DNA of 64,000 nt, taken from Nymphaea colorata. Its lineage: Eukaryota; Streptophyta; Magnoliopsida; Nymphaeales; Nymphaeaceae. Made by a program: the position numbers and the translations under genes. Under the pieces are notes generated by a model. The model made no database searches, was not told the origin of the DNA, and saw only the letters and a program-made list of their open reading frames with translations. Location: NCBI RefSeq assembly GCF_008831285.2, contig NC_045149.1, positions 21,458,535 to 21,522,534 on the forward strand, read 5' to 3'. Shown in pieces: positions 1-12,647 of this stretch; the first letter of the stretch is position 1, and each line of letters starts with the position of its first letter.

Positions 1-67
<67 letters not shown>
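1..67. repeat. (AT)n microsatellite at the left window edge
   Basis: Almost pure TA/AT dinucleotide from the first base to about 67. It probably continues outside the window. Confidence 0.95.
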
Positions 68-70
<3 letters not shown>

Positions 71-2096
71 TAAGTGTGCATAAGCAAGCAAACGTGAGTT
101 TTTGACAACACACACTTTTTTTAACAAGAAAGCTTCCATGTCTATACAAGCTCCAAAAGTGAGCTTCTTTGTATATTCTAAAGGAACTAGCAACTGGATC
201 TTCAAGTCCTTGCAGACCACGGTTGGTTGGTTTTCATGATGTTCTGGAGCAACAATTAAACAAATTAAAAAGCTCATGTACTTATTTCATGGACCAGGTC
301 GAGGCGCTCCTTCATTAGCATTGAAAAATCCGCTGAAGATTCATGAGCATTGAAAAATCTGCGGAAGATCAACCTAAAAGGGTTCTTTGCTCCTAATACA
401 GTTATGCGATTCAATCAACCCTACATCATCCATGCCCTACCATATGTTATATTTGATTATGAGGGTTTGACGGGCGGAATCAAACATGAGGCAGGGTTAG
501 GTGCAGGCTGTTAGCTTTTATTCTCCACCTACTCTCTACCTTTTAACCCCATTACTTGTTTGATTGGGACTAGTTCTGTGTTCTTTTTTCTTCCTTTATC
601 TTCTTCTTCTTCATGATCTTGATGCACTAAGAAGCTTCTCCCTTTATCCACCATGACTTACATGTTTGCTGGTTATATATATATACGTATATCTGTGCCA
701 CATGTAGACAAATGAGGGATAAACGCCTGGCCTAGGCAGCCCCAGCACAAATTGGCCTTTGAATGATGATAGGCTGACCAAAGGGGTGGCCGAGGACGTC
801 TTTATTAGATGGGCAGTCTTGGTTCGACTTCGTGGTACTTTTCCTTATGCACGCTGGTCCTATCTTTTGAGATCCATAGAGTCCTTTCATAAGGCCTCAG
901 CCAATTGGAGGAGTGTTTATGAATGCTTCATTATGCAATATTCTCTCTCTCTCTTTTTAAATATAGATATATATATATTGGTTTTTGAGAGTTGCTATCT
1001 ACCAAGACCGTTTGATATAATATGATGAATGATTAAAAAAAATGATGGACATTTTTATCATTTAGTATTAGTATTTATTTTTTTTTCATGTTTTTCTTTC
1101 AATCATCTATCGATCAATCTATCGACATCAGATGAAAGAGAGTCTGGTTAGATGGTTGGGTAAAAATATTTTAAATGGCCAAGAAAAAATGGTGCAAATC
1201 AGATGTATACATATGATTTATAAGGTTTTAGAATGTGATCGTCTTCTTAGCTTTCTTGTCTAGTGAAATCCAATTTGTACACGTAATTTCCGTTTCCTAA
1301 TTCTGTTCGAATGTTTTTTTATTTATTCGACGTGTATTTTTATAAGGTTGAATTTTTGAAAAGTAGCTTAGCACACTGAGAGGCACCCACATAAGGCATA
1401 TCTATAGATGCATAATTTGTTAATTATATAGATGCGGTCAAATATATGTTAGTAATTTTAACGAAAAAGTTGATTTAAGACAAAAAAATTAATAAATATC
1501 ATGAGTGCCGTCTAGCTGTCTTGTCTGCTTGACACTCAGAGACATTTCTTTAAAAAATGAATTTTTGTATATATTTTTTAGTAAATCCAAAGATGGTGTG
1601 ATACGGTTTTAATTTTATGAGTGCATAGCTCTTTATGACGGCCCCTTTATCGTGTGACTTGAAAGATGGCAGTACGGCCTACCGACCCGCACTGCTCGCT
1701 CGCATTAAGTCTCATCTTGTTTTCTACACGTAAGTTTCTTGAACCATTCTTCGAAGACGAACAAGATTCAGGCAGGACTCACCTCGCCCGGTGACGGCGC
1801 CTCCATGCTTTCTGTTTTTGGAAAACAATGGCTAGGTGTCAATCAAAATATAACACAAACACTGGCTAATTAATTCATCTTTAGCCGCATTCTGATTTAG
1901 TTAGAAAAGGACACGATCTGTCTCTCTCTCTCTCTGCGCTTGGCTGCAGATTACCTATTCTTTGTCTCTCTGTTCTCCGGTCTCTCTTATTTGTTCTATG
2001 GTTTTTTTTGCTCAATTGTTTTCTTTTTTTTTGTTGTTTTTTGTTTTGTTCGTGACTAGTCATCACAGTGAATTACCATTTTGTTGGCTCTTTCTC

Positions 2097-2100
<4 letters not shown>

Positions 2101-2127
<27 letters not shown>
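2101..2127. repeat. (AT)n microsatellite
   Basis: Thirteen AT units directly after a T/C-rich stretch. Confidence 0.95.
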
Positions 2128-2132
<5 letters not shown>

Positions 2133-2415
2133 GAAATTTTGAGTTATTGAGCTTGAATTTATAAGAAATGTAAAATATGGTTTTGAAGTATTTTCTTATT
2201 TGAGACATTTGTGGGTACCAACTCTTATATGTTAGACCCTTAAGGAATCATTTTGGTCATCCATCTTTCCAAAAGAATGGTTGGGAGAAAAGTAAGAAGA
2301 AAATGTTAGATTACTTAAATACCTTGTCTCTTTGTTTTTCTTTCAACCATTCATATTTTAATGATAGATGACAAAGATGAGTCATTGCAGATCTAGCACC
2401 TAAGAATATGGTACC

Positions 2416-2418
<3 letters not shown>

Positions 2419-2446
<28 letters not shown>
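2419..2446. repeat. (CT)n microsatellite
   Basis: Fourteen uninterrupted CT units, followed by AAATATATAC. Confidence 0.95.
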
Positions 2447-2711
2447 AAATATATACTTGGTTAACTTAGAGATAAAAATATGATAAACAAAATGATAATT
2501 AAGGACGTGTTTAGCTATTGACATCTCAAGTAATGTTGAAATCAAGAAAAATTGCAGCCACAATTTTGTCTTGGAAGGCAAAAGTAAAAAACTTCCTCAA
2601 CATAGAAACAGAGTCACAATTGTGGGGTCAAAAGAGAATAGACTGGCTTGTCAAAAGAGATATAGTAAAGAAGAAAATGACAAAGAAATGACTTCTATAA
2701 GATAGTACGTA

Positions 2712-2716
<5 letters not shown>

Positions 2717-2756
<40 letters not shown>
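2717..2756. repeat. (CT)n microsatellite
   Basis: Twenty uninterrupted CT units. Read on the minus strand they create an Arg-Glu repeat in an open frame, which is not a gene. Confidence 0.95.
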
Positions 2757-2758
<2 letters not shown>

Positions 2759-3835
2759 AATAAGAGACAGGTAGGAGTTAGGTCCTCCGTGTGAGCAACT
2801 TTCAATCGCTTGTATGGAAAGAAATTGGCCACGAATAACTTGAGAAGCTTTCCTGAATTCTTCTCTCTGTGGAGAAAATTGCGTCACCGTTTCGTCATTT
2901 TTCTTCTCTATTAGTTCGTGGTTGGGAAATTTTTCCCATGGTAAGGCGAGAGAAAAAAACCCCGACATCCATTTCGAGAGAATACGGAAACCTCTTTCCT
3001 AATAGCCCCCACGTTGCACCCGTTGATTGGAATCCCTGTCCTCTTCCTACGACAACTGATCCCTTTCTATTTCTAGAAGCATTCTCTCGCTTTCACATGC
3101 AACTAACTCAACTCCTTTCAATTTTTGTTGGCAACATGGGCCCATCATTATCATCATATGATAATGAAAATTCTGAGAAACTGACCATTATATAATTTCA
3201 ACATGTCATAAGAAACTGATCATCAACGCATATAGTTTATACACGTTTAAGTTGTTTTTGCATGCATGCTTTGACATTGGCACAAGTAACCACACATAAA
3301 CGGTCATCGAGAGCCGTCCTTCTTTGAGATTTACGTCCCAGATTTGCTTACATGTCAAATTTTTAGATAGTGCTGGAAAGAATAATTGGACAGAAGATTG
3401 TATTATTATTGATGTCCCTTTCTTCTCAAAACATGAGATGTACAATCTATGTGATACCATCTTACAAAAATATGAACTTGTTTTTATTCACAGCAACTGC
3501 GCACCACTCAACACATCTGATCACATTGAAAGAAGGAACGATCTCAAGAATGAAAAATGTTTGTACATGGAGACTTGTACATGCTTCTTCCCATCTTGCT
3601 AAGATGTTTCCATGCATTTGTACGCAGGGAGTTGGCTGCAACAGAAGCAAAAGAAGCATAAAATTAGCAAATCATGAAAGGGAGAGAGACATTCATGTGT
3701 TACATGACCTCTGATGACCTAAGGATGACATGTTTGCAGATACATTTGGGATAGGACATTCTCTGGGTATATGAAGTTCATTTTTCTATGCATACTACGT
3801 TTCAATGGTATGAGACATATTATATTTGGCAATGC

Positions 3836-5014
3836 TTACCTTAGAAGGTCTGCCCAGTAGTCACCGCTTGGGTCATCAAGATTGAGCTGCCCCAACATGT
3901 CCAAACTGGTTGGTGTCATGGTCGCCATCATTGGAGTAGTAGTTGAAGAACTATTTGAGATCTCAGGTTGTTGGTTCATCTGATCCTGAAATGGGCTAAT
4001 ATTGGCTGGAGTAGGTGGCGACGACGGAGGCGTGGCTAGAAGCGGAAACATTGTGCCGCCATTATCATGATCATAAACAAGATTTTGTTGGTACCCAGAA
4101 GGAATTTCTGCAGTAGGGCTCAAATCAGGCAGGCTGGTGTTCATCTGAAATTGGTCTATCGGGAGCGCAGTGTTTGAAGGGAGAGTTTCAAGCTGGTAAT
4201 TTGGCATCAATGGTGGAACATTTAAACCAGGAAGGGAAAAAGGTTTAACATTGATCACTGCCTGAAGAAGGTTTTGCAAATAGAACAAGCCGGCTAATTG
4301 TGCTGCTTCAGGCTGCAGTCTAAGGCTCTGGTCGAGTGAAGATAAACCTGAGAGCAGACCTAGGTCCATCCTTGGCTTGTGGGTCACAGGATCGATCCCC
4401 ATTTGGATGAGCTTCTTCTTGAGATGCGTGTTCCAGTGATTCTTGATCTCGTTATCAGTGCGGCCGGGCAAGTGGGTCGCAATCGTAGACCACCTGAACA
4501 CCAACAAAAAGGAGATGAGATGGCCGAGAAAGATGCATGCGGTTTACAATTTCCTTTGAAAGCTCTAACATTATCATGTAGTTAAATTGCTTCGTTATTT
4601 GTATACAATACCATGTTTAGCTTTGGAGAAATGATGTTGAAACGTTATTTATATATCTAATGCCGTTGTTTAAAAATCTACCATTATATATGATAATGAA
4701 TGCAGAGGTAGCCTATAATGAAGAAGGACAAAAATGAAGCAGAATAATTACTTGTTTCCCAGGACTTGGTGAAGGCTCAATATGGTCTGTTCCTCATCAA
4801 AGGAGAAGTTGCCTCTCTTGATGTCTGGCCTTAGATAGTTGGTCCACCTGAGTCTGCAACTCTTCCCACACCTGTTGAGACCGGCGAGCTTTGGGAGAGC
4901 TCTCCAGCTTCCATGGCCATTCTTATGGATGTAGTCGACCAGCTTCTGGTCTTCCTCAGGAGTCCAGGGCCCTTTCTTCACTCCATTTTCATCACGGCTT
5001 GGAGACCTCCCCAT
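3836..5014 (-). CDS. R2R3-MYB transcription factor, suberin-type (subgroup 10/24-like)
   Basis: Two exons, 5014-4752 and 4493-3836, give 306 residues. The intron (4751-4494) has a GT donor (CAA/GTAATT) and a CAG acceptor and splits the Lys88 codon. R2 carries the three spaced tryptophans W17, W37 and W57; R3 carries F70, W89 and W108, with [20 protein letters not shown] following. The residues after R3 ([14 protein letters not shown]) and the [20 protein letters not shown] stretch match the MYB9/39/107 and MYB53/92/93 groups, known in Arabidopsis to activate suberin genes in root endodermis and seed coat. No bHLH-interaction motif is visible in R3. The C-terminal half is rich in Ser, Pro, Asn and Gln, as expected of an activation region, and ends WADLLR. 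Oddities: the usual first MYB intron, inside R2, is absent; the N-terminus reads MGRSPSRDE rather than the usual MGRSPCCD; and the stop codon lies in AG/GTAAGC, a good splice-donor match, so a longer spliced form is possible. A nuclear DNA-binding role is certain at family level; the exact subgroup is inferred. Confidence 0.93.
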
Positions 5015-5197
5015 TGCTGCGACCTGGAATGGACCAGAGCAGAAGCAAATGGCTCTCTAAAAGCCTTTACTGGTTAGAGGGTGAGCCAACTCCCTCTCTC
5101 TTCAAAGGAAATTAACTTGTGGGTCTTGAAGAACAGACTTTAGGCATTAAGGGTTTGTCTGAGGAAGAGTTTCTGCTCTGAAGTTGGAGGCATGGAA

Positions 5198-5208
5198 GCA
5201 TATATAAA
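5198..5208 (-). promoter_or_regulatory. Candidate TATA box of the MYB gene
   Basis: On the minus strand the sequence reads CCCTTTATATATGC about 190 bases upstream of the MYB start codon. That distance suits a TATA box with a 5' leader of roughly 150 bases. The same stretch reads TATATAAAGG on the plus strand, so its orientation is not decisive. The assignment rests on position only. Confidence 0.35.
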
Positions 5209-7122
5209 GGGAGTTACAGTGGTGGTTGTGGGACTTGAGCATTTTTTTAATGCTTTTGCCTGTGTTTTTTTCTTGGGCATGAAAGCAGGACACTCTATTT
5301 GTTTATTAGTAAAAGGAGAACTTCTTTAATGTTGTCCATCATTTTAAGAAACCACCAAAGAGGTAGCCCCTACTGGCCTTTGCATGGTGACCAATACGAT
5401 ATACCTACTCTACACTATGCTAGTCAAGTGCGAATTAAAAAAAATTTTGAAAGGAAAGAACATAAGGGACATATTTTTGACTCCAGACCTCAGGTACCTG
5501 CATTGACTATTTTTCTCTAATTTCAACTAACAGCCTATCATTCTTTTATAATCCTGATATACTGCATGTATTTCCAAAATTTCTAATGCATGCCCAACTT
5601 TTGCTGACACTGTTTAAATTGAACTGCTTTTAGAAATTTAAAAAAACAGAAGGTCCCTTCTTGGAATTACTGGGAGAATCTGGTCCTACGTGAAACTTTT
5701 TCTCTTCTTTTTCATGCTGATGATGTCAAGAAGAGTACCGAGGGCAAGAGGCAATTGAGTGCGTAAGTTTCTAAATCTTTAGACTTTGGGCAGAGGCGTT
5801 GTCTTTAGTTAAATTCAGAAAACTTTGCTGTGTTCTTAAACCAGTTATACATTGAAAAGTAAAAAGTATCAGTAGCGATGAATGAGCTAAAAAATGAGCC
5901 TACAACGCGTTGCCGTAAACGCATATATATGCTAGATGTGATGTGTGCTATATTGGTCATAGCCCAATTAATCAACACTGACATGTCAATCGAGCCAACT
6001 TTGGTTAAATCATACTGAAAATTATCCTCCTGAATCACAGACATGAGTTTTATTTCTTTGGGATTCTTTTCCACCAGAGGTGTTTTTTTTTTCTCAAGAA
6101 GAAACTTCTTTACCATTTTGGTTGTGTGAGAAAAGGAGTTAAGAGGAAACAATGGGAAAGTTCATGAAGCAAACAAGGAAAAAGAGAATATGTGCCGAAA
6201 ATATACAAGACAAGGAACCCCATTTTCAACAATGGTTGCTTGCTTTCATTATTCTATGGTCATATCACTTGTTGATAAATCTTTGTTCGTTTGAAATTAA
6301 GCTGTTGGCTTTCAAAAGAGAAAGTTTAGCACGCGACAGAACGGAATTTATTATCATTGCTTGTGAAGACAGTGCTTGGCTAACTTATGAATGGTTAATT
6401 AATTTGACAAATAGGATTATGGACAAAGTTAATCTAGCATAAAGAAACCATGCATAGGCAATGAGCGCTGCCCACATGGCCTGAGGGATGGGGTCGATGG
6501 CCTCGAAGTTGAAGAAGGTCAAGAGTTCAATACTCCGGTGCCTAAGAACCTACAAACTAAGATTATTTAGGGTTTTACGCTGGGGGGAGTGCGACTACTA
6601 AGTAATATTACCTCCTCGTTTAATAAATATCATGAAGAAGAAATTAACCTCCTTTACATGTGTTGAAGTGTGGAGTCTGATCTATACTTAATACTTAATG
6701 AGTTTGCTGTAATCTCATCTTAATATAGAGACGGAGGGGTGGGGGAGAGCAGTTTCTTGTACTCTTTGATTTTTCTATGGTAGTGAAAACTTTGTGCGGT
6801 CATGTATGTATGAGAACTTTGTCTTTGAACCTTATAAAATTCTTGTGTCTTCTTCTTCCTTTTTTTTCTTTGGTTTCTTCTCTTGGTGTCCTAAGAGACT
6901 GTGAGAGGGCCTTGTTCTTAACAACATGAAGATGAACCATTTTTTTCTTATACACTTCTTTATTGTGTTAATCTTGGCTCTAGTCTGCTCTGCAAGTTGG
7001 AAGTGTGACAAGTCAAAGAGGTTGACCCAGCCATCATGGTCCATGTTTCACAGGAGCAGTTCCAATTTGTGCCAAGGTTGGTTAACTCCCTTTATTTGAG
7101 AGCGATCACCTTTGACCTAATC

Positions 7123-7146
7123 TGAGAGAGAGAGAGAGAGAGAGAA

Positions 7147-7187
<41 letters not shown>
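7123..7187. repeat. Compound (GA)n-(AT)n-(GA)n microsatellite
   Basis: GA units run to about 7145, then about eleven AT units, then GA units again. The AT core sits symmetrically between two GA blocks. Confidence 0.95.
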
Positions 7188-7699
7188 TCAATTATTGGGC
7201 TTTGTCTCCACCTGGGCATCTTGCCCATTGACATTAGAGAACCTTCAAACCCTGATTGACTTAGCATGTATGGTCAGCCTCGTCATGTGTCCTCCAAAAG
7301 TCCACAATGGGAGGTCGCCATTTTCATTTTCATTCGCCCTTTGTCAATCGGCAGCTACTTATTACTTATCTCTTTCTTTCTCTCTTTCTCTTCTCTCTCT
7401 TTCTCTCTGCCCTTTTAACATGTTCCTGCAATGATATACAGGGGCCCCCTCCCCAAGAGATGACTAACCATGGCTGGCTGATAGATCTTCGTTCACATCC
7501 TCTCCTTGTTGTGGATTGGACTCTACCATGCATCCTGACAGCGGGCCACTCACCTCTTCTCCTCCACACAACACTTACCTTCCTCCCCACTGTCTTAATA
7601 GTAGAACGGCATCAGTATTGAATCATTGGCAGATCAAGTTATATGCCATACATTGTTTTCTCCATTTCTAATTATTTCTTTAAATGTATTAAACCCTTT

Positions 7700-7875
7700 T
7701 ACTCAAACGTCATAGCATAGTTGGTCGAGCCGGTGGTGCAGGAAAGACACATTGTGATTGAGTCCTACAAGTGCTATACTTCTATGTTATATAGGATGGA
7801 GCACGGTACCGAGACGAAGGTGCACTATCTCTTACTAGGCATGCATCAGTGCAGCTTTGGACTCGGGGCAAGGAG
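7700..7875 (+). mobile_element. Candidate tRNA-derived SINE copy
   Basis: TAGCATAGTTGG at 7713-7724 fits a pol III box A, and GTGATTGAGTCC at 7754-7765 is a degenerate box B, about 40 bases downstream as in tRNA-derived SINEs. The downstream part (GGTGCAC...ATGCATCAG...CTTTGGA) resembles stretches near 17.56 kb and 46.10 kb, which suggests one family. Ends and target-site duplications were not determined. Confidence 0.4.
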
Positions 7876-8274
7876 AATAGAGGGTTCATCGTGGTACCAT
7901 TGTCTTTAGACCCTTTGGACAAGGGAAAAGAGGAGTGGCTTCATTGTGGTACAATGATGAAGATATAATATAATATCTCCTCAATAAGCATATGCATCGA
8001 CACAGCCAGCTTGGACCCCAGAAGCAAAGAGAGGAGTAGGGGAGGTTCATTTATTTTCTATGTGGTGAATTATAATCCACTTGCTCACTTAGAAAAGTTT
8101 AATTTTTTTTTATAAATTATATATATTTTCTCTTCTTGTAAAAACCAATATTAATACATAGTTTTTATAGCTAATTCAGATGAATCGCTGAATCAACCGA
8201 TTCCTTCAATGGGCAGTCCCAATGATCTGATTCTCATCACCCTTTTCTTTTAAGATTACTGCCCCCACATTGCC

Positions 8275-8276
<2 letters not shown>

Positions 8277-8320
<44 letters not shown>
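8277..8320. repeat. (CT)n microsatellite
   Basis: Twenty-two CT units followed by AATATATAGATATATAT, a compound CT/AT array. Confidence 0.95.
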
Positions 8321-8321
<1 letters not shown>

Positions 8322-8584
8322 ATATATAGATATATATCACCAACCCTAACTCCCTTGTAACAAATTTTCAGCCTACTCTGGACAGTCAAACTGACCTTTT
8401 TGTACCCTAGAATATTATACTCTGCCCTCTCCGTTTCTTGCTTAAAGAAAGAAAACGAAAGCAGAAAAGAGGAACTGAGGTGAAACTCGGTCCATTTGTT
8501 CGGGGCCATGGCGCGCCTTCTAAGTCCACATAGCACGATTCGCTCCACCCTTCAGTCGGTTCATGCATAACTTTACAAACCTCA

Positions 8585-8712
8585 CTCATGTGGCCTGAGC
8601 TGCTGCGAGGTTCACTTAATGCAATGCTCTATCTTATAAGAGGTCACGCTCACAATGTGGTTCGAACCCATGACCTGCCACCTTTTGACCTAACCCTCAG
8701 GCAGTTGCTATT
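8585..8712 (-). mobile_element. Candidate tRNA-derived SINE fragment
   Basis: On the minus strand GGGTTCGAACC (8669-8659) is a near-perfect pol III box B. A box A-like TTAGGTCAAAAGG lies just upstream (8693-8681). The spacing is short and there is no cloverleaf, so this is not a tRNA gene. It is more likely a decayed tRNA-derived element. Confidence 0.4.
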
Positions 8713-10097
8713 TGACAATTATTTCAATCATTTCACAATCTTTGTATGCCATGTTTTTATGGTGATATCTCAAATTAGTTTGTTATTTTAAAAAAAAGTT
8801 AACCAAATTTGACTACGAGTGGGCTTTGGCTTTTTATAATTCACAAAACGCAATTATAAGTAGGTCCAGTGTTAATGTGAATGCATGATATGCTACTACA
8901 ATGTGGGGGAAAATGTCTCAATCTGTGTATTTAGAGCGGTGACCAAACCAGAAGCGATGCTGCCAACGTTCAACCATCCACAGCGGGGTTAGGTCTGGCG
9001 TGGCCGGAGCCGGGCACCTTCTTCCCGCCCTGACGTATGCTATTCCCCACCACCTCACCAAAGCAAGGCCCTGCTTTTTGTGTGGTAGAGGGAATAACTT
9101 CTATAATAAAATTGCAACTTGACAAGATATATCTCAAGAAGTTCGCGTTAAAGAATCAAGCTCTGGTTTCTTATATAATATGCCTTCAGTTACCACTAAA
9201 AAAATCAGGGCACCAAAGAAAAACTTCCTTTGTTTTGGTTAGAATGTGTTTAAAATGTCATACCAAGAGAGAGAGAGAGAGAAGTCCCCGAAGGGGTTGG
9301 TGCAATGAACGAGCGGGAAGCTCGACCGTGGTGTTGTAAAATGAAACGTGGCATGGGTGGCACATTGAAGCACCACAAATATATCTTGACGAGACAAGGT
9401 GTTGGGCGGAAGCTTCGGCTTTTTCTTAGGTGGTAGGATGAAATACTCTTCTGCTTATCTAAATAGAGAAAGAAAGAAAGAGAGAGGACTACTGTGGTAT
9501 TAATTCGCAAGAATTTTCTATATATTATGCCTAGGATGACATTAGTGCAATTTCAATGCTTATGGGATGATTATTCTTTTGTAAAATTGCCCAGTCAATT
9601 ATATGTCGGGTTTTAAGAGTGGAGTTGTTTATATTTATGTATGCGCGATGGTGTTTAATTATTGGTAACTAAATATGGTCAACTTGTGGAACTTGAGATC
9701 AAACTTTTCTTGTTTTTCAGTAATTTTTTGATGGGTGGGGACTACGGGAGACGTCAAGTTAAGCAGAATCATTTCCTTGTGAACCAAGTTAAAGTGCTCT
9801 AGGTAGGAATTGCATGAATAACTTCCAAAGCACGCCAGAACTAACTTTGTCAGGAACAAACTCTAATTGAAGGTGACCAAGTTCCTGAACTTCAAAGTTT
9901 AAGATCCGTGCACCTGATTAGCAAGAGAGAGGGTCTCACTGCATGATAACTCGTGGAGACATTCAACATGTTCAAGGCGCTCAACCGAGACTCGGTTTCC
10001 TTCTTTTGCTGCAGCCTAGACCGAGCCTAGGCCCGCTGAGGCCAGCCCACAAGCCGGTTCGAATTTTTTGTTGACTGGGTCGTCAGTAAAATCCAAT

Positions 10098-10257
10098 GGC
10101 GGAGCTAGACATATTTATCTATGGAGCACTAACTATATATTTGAGGGACATTTTATATGTTAACATGTAAAAGTTTAGGATTAACTAATATGTAAGTAAA
10201 TGATTTTTTTTAGACTGTGCGGGCAATTGCCCACAAATGACCACATGTAGCTCCGCC
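10098..10257. mobile_element. Short MITE-like element with 10-bp terminal inverted repeats
   Basis: GGCGGAGCTA at 10098-10107 is matched by its exact reverse complement TAGCTCCGCC at 10248-10257. The 140-base interior is AT-rich and contains GGGCAATTGCCC at 10221-10232. The size and structure suit a non-autonomous DNA element. No clear target-site duplication was found. Confidence 0.5.
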
Positions 10258-11174
10258 CCTAGAGGTAGGCATGGCTAAAGTTAGGCAAACCTTTCGTGAT
10301 GGCTTCATGGATGTTCGGGCCGGCGTGAACACCCATCCATTCCATCACACAAGACTGTTTGATGGGTACAAATTCGTATGTACTGGTGTAAGTAATTGCT
10401 CGCACCAACTCACATGTGTCTCCGCTACTGAATCCAACTTCCTACCAAAGTCGAAAACAATTGTATTTGCTTATGAACCGTCAATCTTGAAATAAAGTCT
10501 TACTGCCATTTAATATTGCAAATGGCAGCTTTCTAATATCTTTTTCAAAAATGAAACTTATCAAGCCTAATTCAGATTGGATGATATTGTCAAGGTCTAA
10601 GAAGCAAAACCAGAAGGCAACTACAAAGGGGACGAGAGGTCTTCAAGTCCGCCTTCCCTTCCCTCTGTCGTCCCCGCTTACATCACAGTGTTGCATTCAC
10701 AAGCTTCCCTTACTTTTTAACAAATCTCCCCACCGGCTCAGTGAAAGGACGGCAACCTCATGAAACCTGGAGACAGAATTGCACTCTTCTTTTTCCAAAT
10801 TAGTTAAGAGGTTGCTTCCTTTACATGGCTTTCCTTCTTATCGTGGCCTTTGGACCAGGAGACTTAGAAGATGACTTTCTACAGCGTGTTTAGTCTTCCT
10901 TTCTTCTTTGCCAAGACTGCGATCTACGTATTTACTTTTGGCTATTATTGATTTAGGCCAACCTTTAAACCAACTCCAGAAAAAGCAGTGCCCAGTTCAA
11001 CTGCTCGGATTCGAGTGCAAGAGAAATTAAGATGCTGGTACTGCAAAGTGGATCCGATGTTTGAAAGATTGAAGCGGGTCGATCCGTTCGGAGAATTTTG
11101 TCTTTTCATTTCATGGTATAGTCCCCTTTGTCAAGGGCAATTTAGTCTTTTAAAAGACAATGTTGCACACTACT

Positions 11175-11410
11175 AGAACTGGGCATCACGAGCCTGAACC
11201 CAGCCCAATGCACAAAATCTGGGCTCGGGCTTACAATAAAAAAATATTTTTTGAATATAAAATATATATATATTATTATTATTATTAATATAATATTTAA
11301 AAGTTATCAGACGGATTGAGCCCCTATCGGGCTGACCAGATGGTCCCGTACCAGACCGAGTACGAAGTACCCGCCGGTGGCTCAGCCCGGTGGGGAGGTT
11401 TTATTGCACA
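11175..11410. repeat. Dispersed repeat with GGGCTCGGGC ends and AT-rich centre
   Basis: CTGGGCATCACGAGCCTGA and GGGCTCGGGC flank an AT-rich centre (AATATTTTTTGAATATAAAATATATAT), followed by GGGCTGACC. The layout matches the copies near 47.4 kb and 50.7 kb. This type of dispersed repeat is common in plant genomes; its superfamily is not clear here. Confidence 0.45.
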
Positions 11411-11821
11411 CTCGTTTGGGCCTAAACACGTGAGCTGCATGTTAAAGGCTTGAAATGACTTAAGTACCCTTGTATTTTGCCCGCATTGTAAGGGCAAAAG
11501 GGGGAGAGAGAAAATTTTATTTTTAAAATGACCAAAATGCCCCTATCAAGAGGTTGAACATGCAAGGGCTCTAATTTGGGAGCGGGGCGCATTTTTTGAG
11601 GACTCAATTAGACCAAACATGGGTTTATGAGAGGATTTAGTAATTGAATGATGCTTTTTTTCTTTTTTTTGTCATGAAAGCTGAAAATTCAACAGGTTTT
11701 AGTTTTTTTATCAGGCCCCCAACTTAACAAATGTAGTTTTTTGTCTCCTCATTTTCTTTACATGTCTTTGTCTTTGTCCGCCTCATGAAATCCAACCTGC
11801 TCTTATTTTACATTGGCCAAT

Positions 11822-11822
<1 letters not shown>

Positions 11823-11881
<59 letters not shown>

Positions 11882-11882
11882 C
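11823..11882. repeat. Compound (CT)n-(AT)n microsatellite
   Basis: Twenty-two CT units pass directly into about eight AT units. Confidence 0.95.
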
Positions 11883-12611
11883 ATTTTCAACTTTTTTTTT
11901 CTCTCCCAACATACAAATTATAAATAATTAATAGAACGGCCAACCCGTTGAAAACTAAGTAATTTGGTGAGATACCCAAGTGTGACGTCCTCGAGTATTG
12001 GGCAGACTTTGAGTGGAAAGGCTGCTTTTAGTTAATCTTCCAAGACAAAAAATACTTGCAACTTGTGCAATGGAGAGCCCCTTAATGAAGGCCATGACGT
12101 CGTATAACCTTAGCTGCATGAGGATCATGCGTTGTTGAAAATGTCTACTGATTCTAAACATATTTCCACCACCACTAAACACCTTGTCTTTTCCTTTCTG
12201 ATCACCTATAATGGCCTGTTGCTTAATTTATTGGCAGTAAGTAGCTCTTCAAGTGGGAGAATATTTAAAGCTAATGGCCGTTGACGTTGTTTTTGTGCCT
12301 GCAACTTGCACCTGAAGCCTGTTTCCATCAATGGCGTCTTTCCAATAAAAAAAAAATGGAACTCAACTTCATAGTCTGCAGAAATCTGATGTGAAACCAG
12401 ATTGCAACGAATTCATTAGGAATGTTCTTCTGCTGGAACAACCTCATCCTGTGAAATAAAAGTCTGCCTGTATTATTAGGACCAGGTAAGTGTTAGACCC
12501 TTGGGTGCTAAATTAATTAAGAATGACATTGGCCATCGATTTAGTTTACATGGACAGTTGATAGCTAAGTCACACGGATATGGTTATTATTCGGATATCC
12601 GTACAGTGATA

Positions 12612-12614
<3 letters not shown>

Positions 12615-12643
<29 letters not shown>
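12615..12643. repeat. (AT)n microsatellite
   Basis: About fourteen AT units, followed shortly by a brief TG run (TGTGTATGTGTGTGTGTG). Confidence 0.9.

Positions 12644-12647
<4 letters not shown>

Larger units (their letters stand above)
68..3835. other. Intergenic, 3' side of the MYB gene
   Basis: No recognisable gene. The stretch is AT-rich and holds the (AT)n and (CT)n tracts listed separately. The open frames present are short, overlap simple repeats or begin without support, and match no family I know. The last 300-400 bases should contain the MYB 3' untranslated region. Confidence 0.6.

Noticed and set aside
8655-8700. Possible tRNA gene on the minus strand
   Set aside because: Box B is good but the acceptor and anticodon stems do not form and box A is too close. 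Treated as a SINE fragment.
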